Assembly (NCBI GenBank): GCA_944389815.1
Contig: CALXNS010000016.1
Span: forward strand, 23,679-87,678
Direction: 5' to 3'
DNA length: 64,000 nucleotides
Source of the DNA: an uncultured Victivallis sp.
Lineage (GTDB): Bacteria > Verrucomicrobiota > Lentisphaeria > Victivallales > Victivallaceae
Position numbers and translations under genes: made by a program
Notes under the pieces: generated by a model
Told to the model about the DNA's origin: nothing
The model's database searches: none
The model's input: only the letters and a program-made list of their open reading frames with translations
Shown here: positions 9,002 to 18,083 of the stretch, one piece after another
Layout of the letters: each line of letters starts with the position of its first letter
How positions within the stretch are numbered: position 1 is the first letter of the stretch

Positions 9002-10111
9002 TCAATCGCTGACGATCGTTTCACACGGTTCGGCCACCGATTTCCGGCTGATGATCCGACAGGGCAGAAACTCCTGGTGACAACCGGATTCACCGCCGAA
9101 TCTTTTATCGTACAACAACTTCACCGCTCGTTTCCCGATCTCCGTGAACGGCGGCCGAACCGAGGAGAGCTGCACCGTGCGCGCCAGAAACGAATCATCA
9201 AAACCGAAGACCGACACATCTCGCGGCACCCTTTTCCCCATCTTGCGCAACTCGTCGAACACATTCGCGGCTATCGCATCATGAATGCAGATGATCGCAC
9301 TCGGCACCCGCGGCAGCGCCATCAATTCCCGGAGCCGTTCGCGTCCCTGTTCCTCCAGCGGCACATCCCGGATGGCCAGATGGTATTCCGGCGAGGCCGG
9401 CAACCCGTCCAGCCGAAGCTGGTCAAGAATTCCGGCCAGACGCTGGTCGGAGGAAAACACGCCGTCAAACACCCGGATGCTGCCGATCAATCGATGTCCA
9501 GCCTCCACCAGCAGACGCACCACATTCCGCATCACCCCATAATTATCGGCGCCGACGAAATCCCCGCGGATCATGCCGTCGCGCGCCAGCGGAGTTCCGA
9601 TCACCACCCAGTTCAACCCGGCGGTGTCCAACGCCTCCAGCACCGGATTGTTGACTTCATAATAATTTTCACAAATCTCCGGAGCGAAAAGCACATTGCG
9701 GCAGCCGCGGCGGGTGAGGCGTTCGATAAATTCAGCCGCCTTCTCCATATGGCCGTTCAAGTTGCAGTAAATGAGATCGATCCCGTATTCGAACGCCTGC
9801 AGTTCAGCTCCGCGAAGCTGCAGATTGCCCGACAAATTCCCGGACGTGTTCGATTCAAGGTAGGCAAGCAAACCGCTCCGGAAAGAGTCACAACCCGGAC
9901 CGCGCGTTACAAAACACCCGACATTCGCCCGTCGTTCTATTTCACCGGTGCGCACCAGTTCGTCCAGCGCCCCCCGCACCGTACAGCGCGACACCCCGAG
10001 AAGCCGGGTCAGTTCCTGTTCCGTCGGTATCCTCACACCGGGAAGCCATTCGCCGGTCTCAATCCGGCGGCGCACCGCTTCCGCCGCCTGATCCCGTCGC
10101 AAAGAGGCCAT
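9002..10111 (-). CDS. GntR-type transcriptional regulator with LacI-like sugar-binding domain
   Basis: 369 residues. The N-terminal winged helix-turn-helix (about 1-70: RIPTEQELTRLLGVSRCTVRGALDELVRTGEIERR) is followed by a periplasmic-binding-protein-like effector domain (about 75-350; SAIICIHDAIAANVFDELRKMG, VSVFGFDD). This GntR/AraR-like architecture senses a sugar. It lies 7 bases behind the GH38 gene and is probably co-transcribed with it, so it may control GH38 and the divergent pseudopilin-GH5 pair through the palindromes at 12904-12961. Ligand unknown. Confidence 0.9.
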   Translation of the reverse strand: MASLRRDQAAEAVRRRIETGEWLPGVRIPTEQELTRLLGVSRCTVRGALDELVRTGEIERRANVGCFVTRGPGCDSFRSGLLAYLESNTSGNLSGNLQLRGAELQAFEYGIDLIYCNLNGHMEKAAEFIERLTRRGCRNVLFAPEICENYYEVNNPVLEALDTAGLNWVVIGTPLARDGMIRGDFVGADNYGVMRNVVRLLVEAGHRLIGSIRVFDGVFSSDQRLAGILDQLRLDGLPASPEYHLAIRDVPLEEQGRERLRELMALPRVPSAIICIHDAIAANVFDELRKMGKRVPRDVSVFGFDDSFLARTVQLSSVRPPFTEIGKRAVKLLYDKRFGGESGCHQEFLPCRIISRKSVAEPCETIVSD

Positions 10112-10118
10112 CTTCCCC

Positions 10119-12833
10119 TCACTCCTGTCTCGTCAAACGCAGTGTCAGGATCGAGGCCGCGGGCAGCGTGACCGCTGAAGAAACGTCGGATTCTCCGGCA
10201 CTTTCCGCCGCCGGGGTCTCATCCAGCCGCACCGCCTGCGCCCGGAAACCGGTCGGCAGACGCAAATTCACTCCGACATCACGTCGTTCCGGATTGTAAA
10301 TCCGCAGGATATCCCCATTGTCGTCTTCGGCCTTCTTCAACGCGGAAAACACGGCGTCGCCACTCAATTCGAGACCGCTTTCTCCCTGCTGCGCCAAGTT
10401 CCGTTTCTCCGGAGGCAGGTCGCGGAAGAACAACTCCCGCACCGCGCTGCACTGATCGCACGGACGCCCGCCGGTCAGCTTATGCGGATCAACGGAGTCA
10501 AATGACGCCAGAATCGGCGCGAGAAACTTCTGATGTTCCCCCGCCAGTTCCGAACGCGTCGCCAGTCCGGGACGAATTGCAAAACGAAACTCATGCGTGC
10601 CGATCAACTTCCCTTCCGGCGCACACCACTCCGCTCCGGAACGGATGAAAACACCGTCCTCATCGTAATGGACCGCATTGACATTACCGGTTGAACGCAG
10701 CAGCGTCAATGCAATCCTCCCATCGGAAAGATGTTCATATTCATACAGCCCCTCATTCAGAATGGAGAACTGCCGCTCCCCGTCTCGAATCGTAATCACT
10801 CCGGAATCCGGCTGATCGGCATTATGCCGTTCGGGATCACAAAGCACCTCCGCACGCGTCCGCTCCTCGAACCCGAACGGCACCGATGCACAGCTCTCCT
10901 GCACGGCGATCCCATGACTGAATACCGCGCGCAACCGATGCGAACCGGCATGATTTTCAATCCGCACGGTCGCCGCGACATGACGGGAAAATTCATCCAG
11001 CGTGTATTCAAGCGTCAGTCGATTCAACACCCGCTCCCCGGCGGGACAACGCCGTTCAAAATCATAGTCGCGCGGCAGCTCGAATTCGTATTCAACCCGA
11101 ACCCCCTGGCGCAATCCGCGCGTAAAACCTTCCACCCGGATTCCGGACGCCGCCGCCCTCACATCCGGAACCCAGCCGTTCCCGGCCGGCTGAAAATTGT
11201 AGGCGTGTCCGGCATCCCCCTCCTCGGAAAAAGAGATGAAATCCGGGAAAAATGCACCATTTTCCTTATCCAGCATTTCGGCCCGGCCATCCTCATCGAC
11301 CGAGAAACGCACGAAGGCATTCTCCAGAACGCATTTCTCCCGCGGGAAATCCCCGACGGCGGCTCCCAGCGGTGCGCCCCCCTTCCCGACGACGACCCGC
11401 AACACCCGGTATCCGCAGGGCGGAAGCGCTTCCGCGGCGACATCCAGTTCCAGGTGCAGAGACGGAATCTGTCCCGGCAGATTGATCGGCGAATAATTGG
11501 TCTGAAAACGCCGTTCCGCCATGCGAAGCGCAAAACGAACATCATTGCCTGCCGGGTCGATGATCCGGAGCGATTCCGGCCGTTCCGCCAGCGGCAGGAA
11601 AAGTTCCGCGGAAACCGTCTCCGAACGGGAGAACGGCAGCGGATTGAACAACGCAAGCAGATATTCCGCCGGATCGTTCCCCCGTCGGTCAAGCCTTGCC
11701 CAGAACTGCCGGATGCCGCGGGCGATCAGATCGTGCGCGAGATCCTTTATCCGGGCGAAACGGTTGAGGTTGTCCTGATGGACACGATCGGTGCTGCACC
11801 CGCAGATCGAATCATGCGGGTGGTTGCGCAGCAATGACTTCCAGAGATAACGGAAGTAATCCCGATCGTAAAGTGCATCGCCGCTCAGATGTTCGAACAG
11901 AATGTACAAAGGTTCCAGTTGCAGTTCGATCAACGCTTCACACTGCGCGTTTTCGCGTTTCAATGGAAGGCGCGCGGACAACGTCCCCTGCAACACGTTG
12001 CCGGAAGCGCCATGTCGCAGTTCACCGATCCGGCGCTGAAGCGCGAGATGATGCTCCGCCACGAAATCCCGCACCGCGGCCAGATAATCGCAGAGACTCG
12101 ACTGACGGATGACATCCGGCGCAATCCGCCGGTTCAATTCCCGCAGAATCGGCAGAAGATCCTCCTGCGCCTCAAGATGATCGACTCCATTCATCAGCAG
12201 CCGGTGCGGCGTGACCGCCTCGGACTCCTGCGCCGCCTCCACCTCACGGAAAAAGAGCAGTGCAAGCTCCGGATCCGCCGGAAAACGTTGTGCATTATTG
12301 TACCACCGGCTCATAAACGACGCCAGTACCGTCGAACCATCCGGAGCACTCCATTCAAATTCATTCGGCGGCGTCTCCCCCGTGCGCCGGTAGCCGCGTC
12401 CGAAAATACAATTGTCGATACCGAATCCGCGGAAAATCTGCGGCAATTGTCCGATCAATCCGAACTGATCCGGCGTATAACCGCACCGGGAAGTTCCGCC
12501 GAACTCATTCGCCAGAGCAATCCCCGCAAGCAAGTTCCGCACGGTCGCCTCTCCGCCGGTCAGAAAGAAATCGTTCTGCACATACCAGGGGCCGACTTTC
12601 AGATTGCCGCGGCGAATATAATATTCCAGTTCCGGGCGCCGCTCCGGACGTATCTCCAGATAATCCTCCAGACAAACCGTTTGAGCATCAAGTTCAAACA
12701 CATATTCCGGCTCTTCGCGATAAATCTCCAGCAGATGATCGATCAGATCCACCAGACGATGGCGAAACACCTCAAACGGCTGATACCACTCCCGGTCCCA
12801 GTGCGTATGCGATATCACATGAAACTGCTTCAT
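10119..12833 (-). CDS. Glycoside hydrolase family 38 (alpha-mannosidase-like)
   Basis: 904 residues from the ATG at 12833, which has AAAGG 9 bases upstream. The TTG 30 bases further up is less likely. The start MKQFHVISHTHWDREWY holds the zinc-binding HTHWD of GH38, and GYTPDQFG near residues 118-125 carries the family's nucleophile Asp (about 122). GVDHLEAQ is near 200. The long C-terminal half is the expected beta-sandwich region of bacterial alpha-mannosidases. No signal peptide is visible, so it is probably cytoplasmic and acts on imported manno-oligosaccharides or N-glycan fragments. Transcribed with the GntR gene downstream. Confidence 0.93.
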   Translation of the reverse strand: MKQFHVISHTHWDREWYQPFEVFRHRLVDLIDHLLEIYREEPEYVFELDAQTVCLEDYLEIRPERRPELEYYIRRGNLKVGPWYVQNDFFLTGGEATVRNLLAGIALANEFGGTSRCGYTPDQFGLIGQLPQIFRGFGIDNCIFGRGYRRTGETPPNEFEWSAPDGSTVLASFMSRWYNNAQRFPADPELALLFFREVEAAQESEAVTPHRLLMNGVDHLEAQEDLLPILRELNRRIAPDVIRQSSLCDYLAAVRDFVAEHHLALQRRIGELRHGASGNVLQGTLSARLPLKRENAQCEALIELQLEPLYILFEHLSGDALYDRDYFRYLWKSLLRNHPHDSICGCSTDRVHQDNLNRFARIKDLAHDLIARGIRQFWARLDRRGNDPAEYLLALFNPLPFSRSETVSAELFLPLAERPESLRIIDPAGNDVRFALRMAERRFQTNYSPINLPGQIPSLHLELDVAAEALPPCGYRVLRVVVGKGGAPLGAAVGDFPREKCVLENAFVRFSVDEDGRAEMLDKENGAFFPDFISFSEEGDAGHAYNFQPAGNGWVPDVRAAASGIRVEGFTRGLRQGVRVEYEFELPRDYDFERRCPAGERVLNRLTLEYTLDEFSRHVAATVRIENHAGSHRLRAVFSHGIAVQESCASVPFGFEERTRAEVLCDPERHNADQPDSGVITIRDGERQFSILNEGLYEYEHLSDGRIALTLLRSTGNVNAVHYDEDGVFIRSGAEWCAPEGKLIGTHEFRFAIRPGLATRSELAGEHQKFLAPILASFDSVDPHKLTGGRPCDQCSAVRELFFRDLPPEKRNLAQQGESGLELSGDAVFSALKKAEDDNGDILRIYNPERRDVGVNLRLPTGFRAQAVRLDETPAAESAGESDVSSAVTLPAASILTLRLTRQE

Positions 12834-12878
12834 TGCGGAAAACCTTTCCATGAATTTTTTCAAAAGTCATCTTTTTTA

Positions 12879-12907
12879 ATTATACCGGATTGACTGATGA
12901 AAAACAA
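12879..12907 (-). promoter_or_regulatory. Promoter of GH38-GntR operon
   Basis: On the minus strand TTGTTT (12902-12907) and a consensus TATAAT (12879-12884) are 17 bases apart, about 40 bases before the chosen GH38 start. The -35 box overlaps the palindrome ACAAGTATTGT. Confidence 0.75.
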
Positions 12908-12961
12908 GTATTGTCTGAATAATTTGACTGATAATTCCGACACGATTCATACAATATTGTA
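12904..12961. promoter_or_regulatory. Candidate operators between GH38 and the pseudopilin gene
   Basis: Two related palindromes lie in the divergent intergenic region: ACAAGTATTGT (12904-12914, on the GH38 -35 box) and TACAATATTGTA (12950-12961). Both have the form ACAA-N(2-3)-TTGT. A direct repeat TTGACTGAT also occurs at 12890-12898 and 12924-12932. The linked GntR-type regulator is the obvious candidate to bind. Confidence 0.45.
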
Positions 12962-13003
12962 CTATTATTGACGCAAAAAATTCCGCATTTACCGATTTTG
13001 CCG

Positions 13004-13032
13004 TTGACATTCGCTTCTGAAATGAACATAAT
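13004..13032 (+). promoter_or_regulatory. Promoter of pseudopilin-GH5 operon
   Basis: TTGACA (13004-13009), 17 bases, CATAAT (13027-13032). The leader would be about 48 bases and ends in the ribosome binding site AAGGAAGG just before the ATG at 13087. Confidence 0.8.
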
Positions 13033-13086
13033 TAATGATGTGAACCGAAACAACACAACGCAACCTCAAAGTAAGGAAGGACGAAT

Positions 13087-13878
13087 ATGAAACAATCCGA
13101 TTTCCCGCTCATCGCGCATTCCGCCTCTCCGTCGCCGGCGGAACAAATTCCCCATCGCTCTTTCACTCTGATTGAATTGCTCGTTGTAATTGCAATCATC
13201 GCCATCCTTGCGGCGATGCTGCTTCCGGCCCTGAATCAGGCGCGGAACAAGGCGGGCGCCAGTCAATGTCTCAGCAATCACAAACAGATCGGCACCGCAC
13301 TGCAGATGTACACCGCGGATTACAACAACTGGCTGCCGACCGCCACACGCGACGGCGGCATGGTCGGGTATTGGAAATTCCAGCTTTCCCCCTATACTGG
13401 ACAATCCCAGGCAACCACCTGGGATGAAGTGAAGGGAGATAAAAAGGGATTCGGACAGGACAGCATCTTCGGCTGCAAGAACTGGGCCGGCGTGCCGATC
13501 GCCAAGTCCGGCTGGCAGACCGGCGAACCGGGCATCTACAGCGGCATCGGCTGGAATCGGTGGCTCTGCTACAATCCGCTCCTCGATCCCGGGCCGGGCA
13601 GCGACCGGGCCAAGAAACTCTCCTACTTCAAACGGCAGCAGACCGAAACCGCTCTGATCGGCGATGTGCCGGACGGCACCATTCACGTTTCGGATTATCA
13701 GGATAATTATACGACGATCGCCTACGGCGGCGCAACGACTCCGACCCGCGTCGCCAGTCGTCACAGCAACGGCGCCAATTATCTCTGGGTGGATGGACAC
13801 GCCTCCTGGAAGTCTTACGTGGAAATGCAGAACGGAAAGAACGGCGTTGCCGACTGGTATTTCAAAGCTCATCTCTGA
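13087..13878 (+). CDS. Pseudopilin-like protein (prepilin N-terminal cleavage/methylation domain)
   Basis: 263 residues. After an unusually long 26-residue leader comes the type IV pilin-like segment [18 protein letters not shown] (helix to about residue 50), the site where a prepilin peptidase would cut before Phe. [21 protein letters not shown] follows, then a globular domain. Near the end, [12 protein letters not shown] is the H-X9-DG motif of this DUF1559-type family. It is exported and membrane-anchored before cleavage. It is followed 43 bases later by the GH5 gene, whose substrate it may help to bind or whose export it may serve; that is inference. Confidence 0.92.
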   Translation: MKQSDFPLIAHSASPSPAEQIPHRSFTLIELLVVIAIIAILAAMLLPALNQARNKAGASQCLSNHKQIGTALQMYTADYNNWLPTATRDGGMVGYWKFQLSPYTGQSQATTWDEVKGDKKGFGQDSIFGCKNWAGVPIAKSGWQTGEPGIYSGIGWNRWLCYNPLLDPGPGSDRAKKLSYFKRQQTETALIGDVPDGTIHVSDYQDNYTTIAYGGATTPTRVASRHSNGANYLWVDGHASWKSYVEMQNGKNGVADWYFKAHL

Positions 13879-13921
13879 TTTTTCAACCAATCATTATATT
13901 CATTAATATGGAAAGGTAATC

Positions 13922-15712
13922 ATGAAGCGAAGTACATTAATTTCCCTCGGTGTGGCGGTCGCGGCTTCGACGCTGCCGCTGTTCGCCGAACCGGCTCCGC
14001 CGCAAAACGAACTCTCGATTTTTCCCGCTGCCGCGGATGCGAAGATCATCGTCAAGGGTGAACAGGGCGCGGTTGCCACGGTGAAAGACGGCATTTTGAG
14101 TCTCTCGCGTCCGGAATTGACCAACCAGCCGGGACTCCGCTGGCATTTCGAATTCAAATCCGGCTTGAACCTCGACGATTTTCCGCAGGCGGCTCCGTTG
14201 AAGATCCGGTTGCGCGGCGGAGAACCCGGCAAGGTATATCAACTTGCCACGACCTGGTATCTGGTCGATCCGCGCGGTGCCATGGGCCAGATGGTCAAGT
14301 TCAAGGGCGGCCCGGAGTGGCAGGACCTGACCTTCCCGGTGCTGCGACGCCCGAGCGGCAACAAGACCCGACTGCTGGTGTTCGGACTCAGCGACATTGC
14401 CGACATCGACATCGCCGAAGTCAAACTTGGCGAAGGCCGCGACATCTCCGTCGAACTGGCCAGCGCTCCGGACAAATCCGCAGAAGCGCTGCTCCTGCGC
14501 GGCCGCGCTTCCGAGAAGGACACCCAGATAACGCTTCATGTCAAGGACGCGAAGGGGAAAACCACTTCCCGCCACGTTCCCGTAAAGAATGGACGTTTTG
14601 AATATCTCTGGGAAAATCCCCCCCTTACGGTTCACAAGTACAACACCATTCACGCTTCCGGAAACCACAGCGGCAAGGCAATTCCGCTTCCGGTGTTCGG
14701 TTACCGTCCGAACTATGATTTCGCCTGGCTCAAGGTGGACGGCACGAAAATCGTCACCGCCGACGGCAGCGAATTCCTGCCGGCCGGCATCGGTTACGCC
14801 CGCGACGTGATCATCAGCAATCAGGACGACGCGGTCATGGAATTCGCCAAAGAGCGCTCTCTCAATACCATCCGGCTGCCCTTCTACACGCGCTTCTTCA
14901 ACAACAACACCGACGAACCGATCGATCTTGACGCTCACATGAATGATTTCATCGATCCGGTCGTCCTGGCTGCAAAACGGCATGACATGTACGTCATTCT
15001 CGACGACCACGGGTATTTCAGCGAAAAGATCGACGAAGCCAAGGCACGGCAGCAGCAGAACGTCTCCCGCTGGAACGAAGCAGGCGTCAACGAATGGGTC
15101 AACCGCTGGCGGAGAGTCGCCGAACGCTACAAGGATGAACCGCACGTTCTCGGGTATGAATTGATGAATGAACCCCACGACATCCGCCCCGAACTCGCAC
15201 GGGAGTGGTACACGCGGGCAATCAAGGCGATCCGAGAGGTCGACACAAAACACATCATCCTGGTCGGTTCCTCCGACTGGTCCCACAGCCGTTCGCTTGA
15301 AAAGACCTGGGGGCCGACCGCCTCGACTGCGGACGCGCCGTACAACAACCTCGTCTTCGCCTTCCACGATTATCCGCTGGATAATCATCCGTGGCTCGTC
15401 AAGAAACACATCGTCAAATTCCGCGACACCCATCAGGTGCCGGTGATGTGCACCGAATTCGGCGCCACGCACTGGGACAAAGGCGAAACCGTCTGCCGCG
15501 AATTCGAAGCGGGCATGCTCACACTCTGCGCTCAGGAACGGGTCGGCTGGATGATCTGGGCTCTCGGGCAGCTGCACGATCAGCCGCGTGCACCCTACAA
15601 TGAAGTGGACAAGGCGGGCTTCGGACCGCCGCGTTCGATGGACTCCTGCGCCTACAGCGATCTCTGGATTCCGGCGGCCCGGATCACCGCATCGCCCTTC
15701 CCGCAGCCGTAA
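13922..15712 (+). CDS. Glycoside hydrolase family 5 enzyme (cellulase/mannanase-like), exported
   Basis: 596 residues with a Sec signal peptide (about 1-22, ending LPLFAEPA). An N-terminal beta-rich, possibly carbohydrate-binding region covers about 30-260, then the GH5 barrel (about 270-590). The acid/base is Glu417 in ELMNEPHD and the nucleophile is Glu512 in MCTEFGATH. The substrate class cannot be fixed; beta-mannan, beta-glucan or a glycoside is possible. GGAAAGG precedes the ATG. It ends before a strong bidirectional terminator. Confidence 0.92.
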   Translation: MKRSTLISLGVAVAASTLPLFAEPAPPQNELSIFPAAADAKIIVKGEQGAVATVKDGILSLSRPELTNQPGLRWHFEFKSGLNLDDFPQAAPLKIRLRGGEPGKVYQLATTWYLVDPRGAMGQMVKFKGGPEWQDLTFPVLRRPSGNKTRLLVFGLSDIADIDIAEVKLGEGRDISVELASAPDKSAEALLLRGRASEKDTQITLHVKDAKGKTTSRHVPVKNGRFEYLWENPPLTVHKYNTIHASGNHSGKAIPLPVFGYRPNYDFAWLKVDGTKIVTADGSEFLPAGIGYARDVIISNQDDAVMEFAKERSLNTIRLPFYTRFFNNNTDEPIDLDAHMNDFIDPVVLAAKRHDMYVILDDHGYFSEKIDEAKARQQQNVSRWNEAGVNEWVNRWRRVAERYKDEPHVLGYELMNEPHDIRPELAREWYTRAIKAIREVDTKHIILVGSSDWSHSRSLEKTWGPTASTADAPYNNLVFAFHDYPLDNHPWLVKKHIVKFRDTHQVPVMCTEFGATHWDKGETVCREFEAGMLTLCAQERVGWMIWALGQLHDQPRAPYNEVDKAGFGPPRSMDSCAYSDLWIPAARITASPFPQP

Positions 15713-15727
15713 CGTTCATCGATACGC

Positions 15728-15773
15728 AAAAAAAACGTTCCCCTGCCTGAATCCGCAGGGGAACGTTTTTTTT
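15728..15773. terminator. Strong bidirectional intrinsic terminator
   Basis: Inverted repeat with arms AACGTTCCCCTGC and GCAGGGGAACGTT around an 8-base loop, flanked by an A-run before and a T-run after, so it works for both the rightward GH5 operon and the leftward SASA gene, which converge here. Confidence 0.92.
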
Positions 15774-15833
15774 CATACGCACCTGTCGATGACCAATGGA
15801 TCTTCCGACAGGATGTCTTCTTTCAGACAATCG

Positions 15834-17834
15834 TTACACGAACATCTTCTCGTAATCAACTTTGTCCGATCGAAACGGCAATGCCGGAAATCCTTCCTTG
15901 TTGATCAGGTTCACCCGGCAGTAACCGGTGAACGCATATCGAACCCGTTCCGGCTCCGGCACCGACTCGCAGCTCACCAGAACTGTGTCGCCGTCGATTT
16001 CCGCCTCCGCCCTGTACAAATTGCCGCTCCGGTCGCCGAGCACGAATCCAATCGGAGATCCTCCGTCCGTCGTCGTCAAGCCGGAACCGGTGTTGCGGAA
16101 AAAAACCCGCATTTTATGCAGTTCCTGGCGGCAGCCGGCAAACTCCGGCCCGTCCGCCATAACCGGCAAATGGTAAACCATCGCTTCCGCCTTCCGGGCA
16201 AGTCGATTGCCGAGGGTCTGTTTGTCTCTCGGATGAATATCCGAATGATCCCCGCGATCGAAAGCGGTAATCATGCCGACGTTCCGGAAAACATGCGGCA
16301 TTTCCGCCTGAATTTCCCGTGTCAGAGCATACGGAGAAATTTCCGGGAAATCAAGCTCGTCAACAACGGCATCCTCCAGGCGTTCCGCCGGTTGATGCGC
16401 ATGAAACGCGGCCAGTTGCACCAGAAGAAACGGCATATCCGGTTCGTTCCAGTGTTCACGCATGTCGTCGATCAACATTTTATGCAGCGGATAATAAGTG
16501 TATTCGCCGCTGTTGTTGCACCCCTGATACCAGATGACGCCGCGCACCGCGTAACGGAACCACGGGGAAAGCATCGCATTGAAGAGCGTGCTCGGATAAT
16601 TCGGCGTGTCAACGCCACGGCTGGACAAATTGGGCACCTCCGGTCGCAGCGGGAAGGTTTGTTCCAGTTCATGAATCGCCCGCCAGCGGCATTGCGGTTC
16701 TACCGGGAACCGGACGTTCGAATCGGAAAAGAGCAATTGCCGCGCCGGAATCTGACCGCAACTGTAATGATTGTCCGCCACCACCGCAACACAGTTGCGT
16801 CGGGGGCGCAGACAACGCGCTGGAACAACATATTTCCGATTGACGCTCCAGTAAGAGGGCGTTTCCGCTCCGGTAGCGCCGATCTCCTCGCCGTTGAAAT
16901 AGGTTCGGTCGGCATCATTGATCACCCCAAGCTCCAGCTGCAGATCCCGGCCAAGCGCTTCTGCCGGAAGCTCGAAACTCATCCGGCAGAGAAAACGACC
17001 CGTCCGCCCAAGCTGAATCACCGGGCTCGGCGCCTCGTTCCAGGCGGAATCGTCAAATTCCGGAAGCAGTTCTGCTGCTTCAGGCTGCCCGCAGCAGCGG
17101 TCAAATTTCTCCAGCCAGTTGAGAAGATTGCGATACAAGGCGCCCCGGGTCAAATCCTCCCACGCCTTCGCCTGATCCTCCGGACGATCCCGGAAAGGTT
17201 CCCAATGCCTTTCCTCGAATTTTTTCCGGGAGATCCACGCTTCGATATTCGTGCCGCCCCAGGCGGCGGCAATCAGCCCGACCGGCACATTGAGATCCTG
17301 CTGCAACCGCCGGCCGAAAAAATAACCGCAGGCGGAAAAATCCGCCACCGATGCCGGAGTGCACACGTTCCACGTCGCCGCGCCGGATTCATCCATAAGC
17401 GGACCGCCCGGCGCAAGTTGACGCGCCGGCATGGCGTTGAATAACCGAAGCTGTGGATGATCGGCGTTGCGCACCTCCTCGGCCGCATTTGCTGTAAACC
17501 AGAACGGCGCCTCGGAAAAAACCGGCATCTCCATGTTGGACTGCCCCGAACACATCCACACCTCTCCGATCAACACATCTTCCAATGTCACTGCCGGCAC
17601 GCCTTCCGCCCCGCTCAATGTGATCGTATATGGTCCTCCCGCACTCATCGCCGGAAATTCGGCCCGCCATTCACCTGCCCGGTCTGCCGCGGCTTCCCGC
17701 GACACTCCGGCGAATTCGACGTGAACTGATTTTCCAGGATCCGATGTACCGGAAAGTATGATCGGCCGCTCCCGCTGAAGAACCATGTGTGAAGTAAATA
17801 CCCGGTAAAATGCAAATTTGACGGCGCGTTCCAT
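15834..17834 (-). CDS. Sialate O-acetylesterase-type carbohydrate esterase (SASA domain)
   Basis: 666 residues. The SGNH-type esterase shows the catalytic Ser99 in CSGQSNMEM, the AAAWGGTNIEAW block, VIWYQGCNNS, and the Asp-His pair in DHSDIHPRDKQ near residue 530. A beta-sandwich insertion of about 300-400 is jelly-roll-like (AEALGRDLQLELG.. and YFNGEEIG). The N-terminus has no clear signal peptide, unlike many relatives. It removes O-acetyl groups from sialic acids or other acetylated sugars (family knowledge). It is the last gene of module B and has its own promoter, with AAAGGA 8 bases before the ATG. Confidence 0.9.
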   Translation of the reverse strand: MERAVKFAFYRVFTSHMVLQRERPIILSGTSDPGKSVHVEFAGVSREAAADRAGEWRAEFPAMSAGGPYTITLSGAEGVPAVTLEDVLIGEVWMCSGQSNMEMPVFSEAPFWFTANAAEEVRNADHPQLRLFNAMPARQLAPGGPLMDESGAATWNVCTPASVADFSACGYFFGRRLQQDLNVPVGLIAAAWGGTNIEAWISRKKFEERHWEPFRDRPEDQAKAWEDLTRGALYRNLLNWLEKFDRCCGQPEAAELLPEFDDSAWNEAPSPVIQLGRTGRFLCRMSFELPAEALGRDLQLELGVINDADRTYFNGEEIGATGAETPSYWSVNRKYVVPARCLRPRRNCVAVVADNHYSCGQIPARQLLFSDSNVRFPVEPQCRWRAIHELEQTFPLRPEVPNLSSRGVDTPNYPSTLFNAMLSPWFRYAVRGVIWYQGCNNSGEYTYYPLHKMLIDDMREHWNEPDMPFLLVQLAAFHAHQPAERLEDAVVDELDFPEISPYALTREIQAEMPHVFRNVGMITAFDRGDHSDIHPRDKQTLGNRLARKAEAMVYHLPVMADGPEFAGCRQELHKMRVFFRNTGSGLTTTDGGSPIGFVLGDRSGNLYRAEAEIDGDTVLVSCESVPEPERVRYAFTGYCRVNLINKEGFPALPFRSDKVDYEKMFV

Positions 17835-17873
17835 AAAACAAATCCTTTCGCGATTCGTGATTATAGAAGTGAT

Positions 17874-17901
17874 AGCATAATTCAGAATTGTTTTTTTTCA
17901 A
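17874..17901 (-). promoter_or_regulatory. Promoter of SASA esterase gene
   Basis: TTGAAA (17896-17901), 16 bases, TATGCT (17874-17879) on the minus strand, about 40 bases upstream of the ATG in the 249-base gap behind the unknown protein gene. Confidence 0.5.
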
Positions 17902-18083
17902 GTCATTCTCTTCACAATTCGCCGGGAATCTCGACGGAAAACCGCGTCCTCCCTCTCCCCCCCGATATCGATGCACTTATACGCGCCGCGCAGGTCAGTC
18001 CGGTTCTCCGGTTCCAGATTCGGACGACAATCCTTCAAATACTCCGGTACTCCAGCTGGAAAACCGGCCGAAAACAGCATGAT

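Noticed and set aside
13937..15577. 546-codon minus-strand frame opposite the GH5 gene
   Set aside because: Shadow of GH5; no ribosome binding site, no known motif, and GH5 catalytic residues are clear on the other strand.
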